Assembly: GCF_015265435.1 (NCBI RefSeq)
Contig: NZ_JABJWH010000014.1
Span: 24,170-88,169 of the forward strand
Direction of reading: 5' to 3'
Origin: Alloalcanivorax profundimaris
GTDB taxonomy: Bacteria; Pseudomonadota; Gammaproteobacteria; Pseudomonadales; Alcanivoracaceae
DNA: 64,000 bases
Under the pieces are notes generated by a model. The model was not told the DNA's origin. It searched no databases and saw only the letters and a program-made list of their open reading frames with translations. Below, one piece after another: positions 16,724 through 23,880 of this stretch (position 1 is its first letter; each line of letters begins with the position of its first letter). A program made the position numbers and the translations under genes.

Positions 16724-18821
16724 GTCGAATCGCGTAACAGTGGTGAATGGCGCCGTTGCGGCGGAAATCCTCCGGCAGGCTCCAGGCGGTGAGATCCTCC
16801 ACGGCGTACCAGCGGCGCAGGCTCTCTTCCAGCTCGAAGCGGCGATAGTTGCAGGAGAAGTACAGCACGCCGCCCGGCTCCAGCCGTTTCATGATGCGAC
16901 GGATCAGATCGCCGTGGTGTTCCTGCACGACGAAGTCCTCGCGCCCCTTATTATTCGAAAAAGTGGGCGGATCGCAAAATATCAGATCGAACTGCTCCTT
17001 GCAGTCGTCCAGCCAGGCCTGGGCGTCGGCGCGCACCAGGGGGTGGCGGTCGGTGGCGAAGCCGTTGAGCGCCAGGTTGCAGGCGGCCCAGTCCAGGTAG
17101 CGCCGGGAGGTGTCCACGGTGACGGCGCGGCGGGCGCCGCCGGCCAGGGCCTGGACGGTGGCGGCGCCGGTGTAGGCGAACAGGTTGAGGAAGCGCTTGC
17201 CGGCGGCTTCCTCGGCGATGCGCAGGCGCATGGGCCGGTGGTCCAGGAACAGGCCGGTGTCCAGGTAATCGTCCAGGTTGACCAGCAGGTGGGCGCGGCC
17301 CTCGCGGACCACCTGGTAGCGGTTCTGGTTGTTGAGCTTGTGGTACTGGTCGCGGCCTTTCTGGCGCTCGCGGGTGCGCAAGTGCACCTGCTCGCGGTGC
17401 ACGCCGAGGGCGGCGCGGGTGGCGGTGACCGCCCATTGGCGGCGCTGGCGGGCTTTTTCCGGGTCCACCGAGGACGGCGCCTTGAATTCCTGCACCAGCA
17501 CCTGGTCGCCGTAGATGTCCACGGCCACGTTGAATTCCGGCAGGTCCCGGTCGTAGAGACGGTAGGCCTGGATGTCCTCGCGGTCGAGCCAGCGGCGCAG
17601 GTGCTTGCCGTTCTTGCGCAGCCGGTTGAACAGCGGCACCGCCGGCTCCGGCAGCTCGAAGCTGGGCGCCTCGCCGACCCGCAGCGGCTCGCGGGGCGCC
17701 GTCGGGCGGGGCCGGCTGACGCGGATGAAGTTGGTGAGGGCGCCGTTGCGCACCTTCCACTGGGCTTCCAGGTCCATGCCGGCGCGGTCCAGGGCGGTGA
17801 CCTCGCCGCCCAGCAACACCGCCCGCCAGGCCGGGGCTTTCTCGCCGAGCAGGCGGCCCAGGCCGGCGTACAGCCAGGCAGCCTGTTCCTGTTCGTCGAG
17901 GCGTTCGCCCCAGGGCGGGTTGGTGACCATCAGGCCCTCGGCGGCCAGATCCCGGTCACGCAGGTTGCCCAGTTCGCGGCGCTCGAAGTGGATGGCGCCG
18001 GCCATGCCGGCCCGTTCGGCGTTGTGCTGGGCGAACTTGAGGGCGTCGTTGTCGGCGTCGAAGCCTTTCAGGGCCGGTATCGGCGCCGGGTTTTCCAGGC
18101 TGGCGGCGGCCTCCGCCAGGGCCTCCTGGGCGAGAGCCTGGCGGCAGCCGCGCCAGGCCAGGAAGCCGTAGTCCTTGCGCAGGGCGCCGGGGGCGATGCC
18201 GGCGGCCATCCAGGCCGCTTCGACGAGCACCGTGCCGCTGCCGCAGAAGGGGTCCACCAGTAGCCCGGGGCGGTCGTCACGGTGCCAGCCGCCGGCGCGC
18301 AGCAGGGCCGCCGCCAGATTCTCGCGCAGCGGCGCGCGGCCGCCGGCCAGGCGGTAGCCGCGCCGGTGCAGGGGCGTGCCGGCCAGGTCCAGCCACAGGC
18401 GGGCGGCGTCCGGGTCGAGCCGGGCGCGCAGGCAGCAGGCGCCGGTTTCCCGGCGCGCCAGGGGGATGTCGTCGGGCAGGCCGCGCAGCAGGCGCTTGGC
18501 GCTTATCCGGCTGTCGCCGCGCACACCCTTGCCGTGGTCCAGGCTCAGATGCACGGCGCCGCCGGTTGGCACCAGGGCGCGCCAGTCCACCGCCTCGGCG
18601 AGCTTTTCCGGGGCCTCTTCCGGGGCCACCTCAAGCTCCGCCAGGGGCAGCAGCACCCGCTCGGCAAGCCGCGACCACAGGCAGGCGCGCAGGCCGTCCT
18701 GCTGGCGGCCCTCGATGGCCACGTGGGCGTTACCGCGATCCGTTACCGACATGCCCAATTCGGTGAGCTCGTCGGCGAGCAGCGGCGCCAGGCCGGGCAG
18801 GCAGGTGATGATGAATTGCAT
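16710..18821 (-). CDS. rlmL: Bifunctional 23S rRNA methyltransferase RlmKL
   Basis: A protein of 703 residues, the usual length of the fused enzyme that makes m2G2445 and m7G2069 (E. coli numbering) in 23S rRNA. The N-terminal THUMP region starts at the first methionine (FIITCLPGLAPLLADELTELG). The first methylase domain shows FCGSGTVLVEAAWMA and the catalytic VTNPPWGERL. The second shows FLNLFAYTGAATV and FCDPPTFSN. Glutaredoxin-like and DUF6482-like genes follow on the same strand, and rmf is divergent, as in related gammaproteobacteria. Confidence 0.95.
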   Translation of the reverse strand: MQFIITCLPGLAPLLADELTELGMSVTDRGNAHVAIEGRQQDGLRACLWSRLAERVLLPLAELEVAPEEAPEKLAEAVDWRALVPTGGAVHLSLDHGKGVRGDSRISAKRLLRGLPDDIPLARRETGACCLRARLDPDAARLWLDLAGTPLHRRGYRLAGGRAPLRENLAAALLRAGGWHRDDRPGLLVDPFCGSGTVLVEAAWMAAGIAPGALRKDYGFLAWRGCRQALAQEALAEAAASLENPAPIPALKGFDADNDALKFAQHNAERAGMAGAIHFERRELGNLRDRDLAAEGLMVTNPPWGERLDEQEQAAWLYAGLGRLLGEKAPAWRAVLLGGEVTALDRAGMDLEAQWKVRNGALTNFIRVSRPRPTAPREPLRVGEAPSFELPEPAVPLFNRLRKNGKHLRRWLDREDIQAYRLYDRDLPEFNVAVDIYGDQVLVQEFKAPSSVDPEKARQRRQWAVTATRAALGVHREQVHLRTRERQKGRDQYHKLNNQNRYQVVREGRAHLLVNLDDYLDTGLFLDHRPMRLRIAEEAAGKRFLNLFAYTGAATVQALAGGARRAVTVDTSRRYLDWAACNLALNGFATDRHPLVRADAQAWLDDCKEQFDLIFCDPPTFSNNKGREDFVVQEHHGDLIRRIMKRLEPGGVLYFSCNYRRFELEESLRRWYAVEDLTAWSLPEDFRRNGAIHHCYAIRHEDD

Positions 18822-18911
18822 GGGCTTCGCCTTGTAAGTACCTGATGGGACTGAATTTCAGGCCATTTCATCAAAATGACCGTTATGCGTCATCCGTTTA
18901 ACACCCTCCCC

Positions 18912-18917
18912 TATTAT
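18912..18917 (+). promoter_or_regulatory. Possible -10 element upstream of rmf
   Basis: TATTAT preceded by C lies 85 bases upstream of the rmf start in the rlmKL-rmf divergent region, with no convincing -35 hexamer at normal spacing. A strong -10 without a -35 would suit stationary-phase sigma-S control, which rmf has in E. coli. This is a motif guess only. Confidence 0.3.
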
Positions 18918-19001
18918 GGCGACTTGTTATTCGACACCCGGGGAGGGCTTTTCCATACTCGACTACGAGGCTTTCGAAAACGACAAGTGAGGACAATGTC
19001 T

Positions 19002-19205
19002 ATGAAGCGACAAAAACGCAGTCGTGATGATCGTGCCTACAGCCGGGGCTACCAGGCCGGATACCGAGGAAAGTCCCGCGATTTCTGCCCCTTCGGCGCC
19101 CTCCAGGCCCGCAGTAACTGGATGCAGGGCTGGCGTGAAGGGCGCACCAACCAAGTTCAAGGCATGATCGGCGTTGCCGGCATTCACAACCTGAAGGACC
19201 TCTGA
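19002..19205 (+). CDS. rmf: Ribosome modulation factor
   Basis: About 67 residues starting MKRQKRSRDDRAYSRGYQAGYRG, nearly the E. coli RMF N-terminus, followed by CPFGALQARSNWMQGWREG. RMF binds 70S ribosomes in stationary phase and promotes 100S dimer formation. The ATG at 19002 has GAGG nine bases upstream; the ATG two codons earlier would leave only three bases. Related genomes usually have pyrD close by; here the styrene cluster lies between them. Confidence 0.93.
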   Translation: MKRQKRSRDDRAYSRGYQAGYRGKSRDFCPFGALQARSNWMQGWREGRTNQVQGMIGVAGIHNLKDL

Positions 19206-19278
19206 AAGCTTCAAGCCAGATCAAACAATTTCGATACGTTTTTCCGTTCAGCGCCGGCGCTTCGCGCGTCGACCCCAC

Positions 19279-19301
19279 AGGGCCCCTCCAGGGCCCTTTT
19301 T
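19279..19301 (+). terminator. Rho-independent terminator after rmf
   Basis: AGGGCCC, a five-base loop, GGGCCCT and a run of Ts form a standard terminator about 75 bases after the rmf stop. Confidence 0.8.
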
Positions 19302-19563
19302 AATGGGCGGCGCCCTACTCTTTGGCCGGTCCCGGGGCGCTATCCTAGCCGGGATCCCGCGACGATTCCAAAATGATTGGCGCCCTTTAGCCATGAGACC
19401 GAAGCCCGTAACAGGGATCGCCTACTCTTCGACCTGCGTCACACCGTCTTGCGGGTCTCGACATCACCGATACACAGGTTCCCACCAAGCCTGACCCGCG
19501 CCAATCCTTATCGCCGCGACAACATGAGCGCGCGGGCGCCCCATCAACATAAAAACCGCCTCT

Positions 19564-19579
19564 CTAAACCATGGTTAAT
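19564..19579. promoter_or_regulatory. StyR-binding box upstream of styA
   Basis: TAAACCATGGTTAA contains the perfect palindrome AACCATGGTT and matches 14 of 16 positions of the known Pseudomonas StyR site ATAAACCATGGTTTAT. It is centred 76 bases before the styA start. If it sits near -40 as in PstyA, transcription would start around 19612, and TAGGGT at 19602-19607 would be the -10. The 346-base gap between the rmf terminator and styA shows no other clear feature. Confidence 0.78.
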
Positions 19580-19647
19580 TGTTCTGGTTTGGTGCCAAAG
19601 CTAGGGTTGAACCGTTCTTAGACAACAACAACACCGAGGTGAGGTTC

Positions 19648-20895
19648 ATGAGAAAACGAATAGCTATCGTAGGCGCGGGCGCGGCGGGCCTGCATTTAGG
19701 TCTCTATCTTCGGCGGCATGATATCGATGTAACTTTGTATTCGGATCGGCGTCCGGAAGACTACCGAACCGCCCGCCTTCTCAACACCGTGGCGCATCAC
19801 TCGATAACCATCGCCAGGGAATCGGACCTGGGCGTGAACAAATGGCCGGTGAACGAAAATGGCTATTATGGCCACTACTACTATGTCGGCTTGCCAACGC
19901 CATTGCGTTTCTACGGTGATCTGCAAGCTCCAAGCCGTGCCGTGGATTACCGGATATACCTTCCCGAGTTGATGAAGTCCTTCGCCGAACTGGGAGGACG
20001 CATCGTGTACGAAAAGGTAAGCACCGAGGATCTCGAAACACTATCGGAGCAGTACGATCTTCTGGTCGTCTGCACGGGCAAAGCGGGCTTTGGTTCACTG
20101 TTCCAGGCACGGGAATCCGCAACGCCCTTCAAAACCCCGCAACGGGCCCTCTGTGTCGGACTGTTTAAAGGTATCGCGGATTCCCCAATCCGGGCGGTCA
20201 CCATGTCTTTCTCACCCGGCGCCGGTGAGATGATCGAAATTCCGACGCTGACATTCGACGGTATGCGCACCGCCCTGGTAATGGAAAACCATATCGGCGG
20301 AGAACTGGAGATCCTCTCTCAGGTTAAGTACGAAGAGAATCCCCGGGCGATGCGGAATCTACTGCTTGAAAAACTCCACGAACACCACCCGTCAGTGGCG
20401 GAGCGTATTGATTCCCGGACGTTTGACCTGGCGCGGGACTCCAACGACATCCTCCAAGGCGCGGTGCCACCGATCTACCGGGAAGGTTCCGCCACTCTTA
20501 ATAACGGCCAGACGATCATGGGGCTGGGCGATGTCATGGCAACCGTGGATCCAATTCTGGGCCAGGGCGCCAACATGGCTTCCCACGCCGCCAGAGTGCT
20601 CGGCGAAGAGATTGTCAGCGCCAGCGCCTTTGACGCGCGCTTTATTGAACATGTCGAAGCCCGGCGTGAGGACAGGGTGATCTGCGCCACCCGCTGGACC
20701 AACTATATGCTCAAGAACCTCAAGGAACTGCCACCCGAATTCCAGAAATTCATTGGCACCCTCAGCCAGAACCGTGAAATGGCCGATGAATTCACCAACA
20801 ACTTTAACTACCCCGAAAAACAATGGGATTACTTCTCCAGTATCGACCGCCTGATGGCCTGGTGTGAAAAGTACTCCCACCAACAGGCTGCCTGA
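19648..20895 (+). CDS. styA: Styrene monooxygenase, oxygenase component
   Basis: About 415 residues. An N-terminal Rossmann motif (IAIVGAGAAGLHLGLYL) binds FAD, and GDVMATVDPILGQGANMASHAA is the second flavin-contact region of this class. The sequence reads throughout like StyA, the two-component flavoprotein that epoxidises styrene to (S)-styrene oxide using FADH2 from StyB. The ATG follows GAGGTGAGG at good spacing; the open frame upstream lacks a good start. It is the first gene after the StyR box and leads a styABC-fadL-ethD-styS-styR series. Confidence 0.95.
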   Translation: MRKRIAIVGAGAAGLHLGLYLRRHDIDVTLYSDRRPEDYRTARLLNTVAHHSITIARESDLGVNKWPVNENGYYGHYYYVGLPTPLRFYGDLQAPSRAVDYRIYLPELMKSFAELGGRIVYEKVSTEDLETLSEQYDLLVVCTGKAGFGSLFQARESATPFKTPQRALCVGLFKGIADSPIRAVTMSFSPGAGEMIEIPTLTFDGMRTALVMENHIGGELEILSQVKYEENPRAMRNLLLEKLHEHHPSVAERIDSRTFDLARDSNDILQGAVPPIYREGSATLNNGQTIMGLGDVMATVDPILGQGANMASHAARVLGEEIVSASAFDARFIEHVEARREDRVICATRWTNYMLKNLKELPPEFQKFIGTLSQNREMADEFTNNFNYPEKQWDYFSSIDRLMAWCEKYSHQQAA

Positions 20896-20949
20896 CATGA
20901 GAAGTGGCATCCAGCCGGAAAGCCCGCTCAAACAAGAAAGGAGATGAAA

Positions 20950-21465
20950 ATGACCGCGAACAGCCTTTCAGTTACGGAGAACATTGACGGACAGTCTTTC
21001 CGTCGAGCCGTCTCTCTATTCGCCACCGGCATCGGCGTGATCAGTTCCGAGGACTCCGACGGGGATATCCATGGAGCGACCGTCAACAGTTTTACCTCCA
21101 TCAGCCTGGACCCGCCGACCATCATGATTTCCCTGAAACCGGGAAAAATGCACAGCATGCTTTCTGATGAAGGTGTTTTCGGCGTGAGCATCCTGGGCGA
21201 AAAACACAAGGAATACTCCAATTATTTCAGCCGACGTGATGTTCGTGGGGCACGGCCTCCCAATTTCACCAGGCGCCACGCTTCAAGAACCCTGACGGAT
21301 GCCATTGCCTGGTTTGAATGCAAAGTGGAGAAAACTCTGGACGTTAATGACCATACCTTGTTCATCGCCAGAGTAACGGCCTGCGGCCAGTCCGAGACGG
21401 CGTCCCAAGCGCCACTATTGTTCTTCGCCAGTCAATACCATCACAACCCCTCACCCATCGCTTGA
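20950..21465 (+). CDS. styB: Styrene monooxygenase, flavin reductase component
   Basis: About 171 residues of the flavin-reductase (DIM6/NTAB) fold: FRRAVSLFATGIGVIS, then TVNSFTSISLDPPTIMISLKP and FGVSILGE, ending LLFFASQYHHNP. StyB reduces FAD with NADH and passes it to StyA. AAAGGAG favours the second ATG (seven-base spacing) over the one six bases earlier. The gene is 54 bases after styA. Residue pattern and position make the identification firm. Confidence 0.94.
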   Translation: MTANSLSVTENIDGQSFRRAVSLFATGIGVISSEDSDGDIHGATVNSFTSISLDPPTIMISLKPGKMHSMLSDEGVFGVSILGEKHKEYSNYFSRRDVRGARPPNFTRRHASRTLTDAIAWFECKVEKTLDVNDHTLFIARVTACGQSETASQAPLLFFASQYHHNPSPIA

Positions 21466-21528
21466 ATGGCGATTGAAATAAGACAACATCTACAAATTCC
21501 AGAATTACAATAAAGACGCGGAGGCATT

Positions 21529-22005
21529 ATGCTTGACTCATTTGAAAAGAAAATGGCTGGACACGGTGTTTTGATGATCTTCTCCACCCTGGTGTTCGGG
21601 GTGGCTCTTTGGATGAACCTGGTCGGAGGGTTCGAGATCATCCCGGGTTATATCCTTGAATTCAATGTCCCAGGAACTCCGGAAGGTTGGGCGAAGGCGC
21701 ACATCGGACCAGCCCTGAATGGCATGATGGTTATTGCCGTGGCGTTCATCCTTCCTCACCTTGATTTTTCGCCCAAGAAAGCCCGGCTTCTTGGCTGGAT
21801 CGTCGTCGCCGATGGCTGGTCCAACGTTGGCTTCTACTTCTTCTCCAATCTCTCCGAAAACCGTGGCCTGACCTTTGGTCCAAATGTCTATGGCGAGGGA
21901 AATATTTTCAGCTTCCTCGCTTTGGCGCCCGCCTATCTGTTCGGGGTTCTGGCTCTGTGGGCTTTGTTCGTGATCGGCTGGAAAGCAATCAGATCGGGGC
22001 GCTGA
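21529..22005 (+). CDS. styC: Styrene oxide isomerase
   Basis: A protein of 158 residues with four membrane helices that converts styrene oxide to phenylacetaldehyde (Meinwald rearrangement). H58 and N64 in KAHIGPALNGMMV and Y103 in WSNVGFYFFSN fall at the positions reported for heme ligation and catalysis in this family. GCGGAGG precedes the ATG. In Pseudomonas styD follows here; in this window the next gene is a porin instead. Confidence 0.93.
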   Translation: MLDSFEKKMAGHGVLMIFSTLVFGVALWMNLVGGFEIIPGYILEFNVPGTPEGWAKAHIGPALNGMMVIAVAFILPHLDFSPKKARLLGWIVVADGWSNVGFYFFSNLSENRGLTFGPNVYGEGNIFSFLALAPAYLFGVLALWALFVIGWKAIRSGR

Positions 22006-22068
22006 GGCGCCCCCGATCATTGTCTTTACCTCACGACACGGAAAGAAAAACAACAGGCGAGAACCACC

Positions 22069-23442
22069 ATGCGAAATCATAAACTGGTCGCTGCCCTGCT
22101 AGGCGGCCCAATACTCACTCTGTCTCCGGGAACCTGGGCGACCGAGGGATTAAGATTGGAAGGTTATGGCGCGATCTCCAGGGCCATGGGCGGCACCGCC
22201 ATGGCTCAAGATGCCGGGGTGGCGGGAATAATGAGCAACCCCGCCACCTTGTCAATCGCGCCACAAGGCAGTCGATTCACGGTCGGAGCGGATGTTATCA
22301 CCGCCCGGATCGTAAACGAAGACCTTGTCACTGGAGAGCGGTCGCGCACTTCGGACAGTGGAAAAAATCGAGGGCCCTACGTTGCCCCTCAACTTGGCTA
22401 CAGCCTGACTCGGGGCGCCTGGTCTCTCGGTACCGGGGCCTTCGCATTAGGCGGTCTGGGTACGGAGTACGGGCGACAAGGCTTTCTTTCCGAGGGGTCC
22501 AGCGGTGCCGCCACCGGCCTGGATAACAGCAGCCGCTTGCTGGTCGTTGATATTCCCTTCGCTCTCAGCTACCGGTTCAATGACCGCTTGACCGTTGGCG
22601 CCTCCATCGATGCCGTGTGGAGCGGCCTGAACCTGAACATGCTGCTTGGAGCCAACCAGGTTGGCGGCCTGATCGCCGATGGGCGCGTGGAGGGAAGCCT
22701 GCTCGGCACGCTATCTACACTGCCAGCACTGGACGGCGCGCACCTTGGCCTCACCAGGGACCACCCTGTGAGCAGCGGCGCTGACGCCTGGGGCCTGGGC
22801 GGACGTGTGGGCATGACCTGGGCTCTGACCGAGGACACTCGCGTCGGGGCCGCTTACAACTTCGCCACGCGCCTGAATGATCTGAGTGGTGATGCCACGC
22901 TGACGGCCGTCGACCAGGTTGCTGGCCAGATACCGATTAGCGGCCGCGTAAGAATCGTCGACTTTCAGATGCCCGCGTCCTTTGGCGCCGGAGTCACCCA
23001 TAAGGTCGACGAGAACTGGAGTCTTTCGTTGGATATCAGCAGGGTTCTATGGCGTGATGTGGTCAAGGATCTGGATGTGCGCTTCAGCAGCAATGAGGGT
23101 GACGACCTGAACCTGGAGATCCCTCAGAACTACAAGAACCAGACGATAGTGGGGGTTGGTACCGCCTATCGCCTTGGCGATTGGGTATTAAGGGGCGGAT
23201 ACCGGCACGGCACACAAGTAGTTCCTGATCGTGACCTTTTTGTAACACTCCCCGTCACGCCAACCCGAATCCTTTCCGCTGGTGTTTCATATCAGCCATC
23301 ACCGCGTAGCCGGGTGGACTTTGCCTATTCCCATAACCTGGAGATCGACAGGACCAATCCTGGCAACAGCAATACGGGAAACCCAGTCAGAACCAGGGAG
23401 TCCCAGAACAATTTCGTTTTTAGTTATACCCTCAGCTTCTAG
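22069..23442 (+). CDS. FadL/TodX-family outer-membrane hydrophobic-substrate channel (StyE-like)
   Basis: A protein of 457 residues with a signal peptide (to about residue 24, ending WA), the FadL plug sequence EGYGAISRAMGGTAMAQDAGVAGIMSNPATLS, beta-strand-rich body and terminal aromatic residue (SYTLSF). FadL relatives in aromatic catabolic operons (TodX, StyE) admit hydrophobic substrates by lateral diffusion, so styrene uptake is the likely role. It follows styC by 63 bases and overlaps the leader of the next gene. Confidence 0.87.
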   Translation: MRNHKLVAALLGGPILTLSPGTWATEGLRLEGYGAISRAMGGTAMAQDAGVAGIMSNPATLSIAPQGSRFTVGADVITARIVNEDLVTGERSRTSDSGKNRGPYVAPQLGYSLTRGAWSLGTGAFALGGLGTEYGRQGFLSEGSSGAATGLDNSSRLLVVDIPFALSYRFNDRLTVGASIDAVWSGLNLNMLLGANQVGGLIADGRVEGSLLGTLSTLPALDGAHLGLTRDHPVSSGADAWGLGGRVGMTWALTEDTRVGAAYNFATRLNDLSGDATLTAVDQVAGQIPISGRVRIVDFQMPASFGAGVTHKVDENWSLSLDISRVLWRDVVKDLDVRFSSNEGDDLNLEIPQNYKNQTIVGVGTAYRLGDWVLRGGYRHGTQVVPDRDLFVTLPVTPTRILSAGVSYQPSPRSRVDFAYSHNLEIDRTNPGNSNTGNPVRTRESQNNFVFSYTLSF

Positions 23443-23448
23443 GTGCAT

Positions 23449-23775
23449 ATGATGAAAAAACTTCTGGTATTGTACCCCCACCCGGTGGACCGAGACGCTT
23501 TTCTTTCCTACTACGAATCCAGACATCTTCCAAAGGTTCATGATCTTCCTGGTTTATTGTCCGCCTCGTTTAGCGTGGCCGAGGACAATTCCTCTCCTTA
23601 CTTTGTATACTTCGAAGCCACCTTCGAGGACAAACAGGCTTTAACCAAGGCCATGATCTCCGAGGCAGGCGGATTCCTGGCCAGCGACATCGCAAACTTC
23701 TCCCCCAAAGGCGCCGTCACGATAACATCGGAGACGCGGGTGGTGAAGCATGCGGTCGCCGGCGCGGACGGCTGA
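23449..23775 (+). CDS. EthD-domain small protein
   Basis: About 108 residues: KKLLVLYPHPVDRDAFLSYYESRHLPKVHDLPGL is the EthD ferredoxin-like fold signature, with the FLASDIANF helix near the C-terminus. EthD proteins accompany oxidative degradation genes, but their chemistry is mostly unknown. Either of two adjacent ATGs may start; AGGTG overlaps the porin stop, so translation is probably coupled. It is not part of the classic Pseudomonas styABCDE set, making it an accessory gene worth testing. Confidence 0.8.
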   Translation: MMKKLLVLYPHPVDRDAFLSYYESRHLPKVHDLPGLLSASFSVAEDNSSPYFVYFEATFEDKQALTKAMISEAGGFLASDIANFSPKGAVTITSETRVVKHAVAGADG

Positions 23776-23880
23776 AGGATTCCGGGCGGTCAACGACCCT
23801 CCGTACTTTTTTGACATGCTCTCACGCGCCACCGCTTTCGAGGACGATCCAAGCATCACGTTGGCACAAAGAGGTCTGGC

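Noticed and set aside
16722..18263. Plus-strand open frame of 513 codons
   Set aside because: Antisense shadow of rlmKL.
19377..19604. 75-codon frame upstream of styA
   Set aside because: No ribosome site, runs across the StyR box, no recognisable domain.
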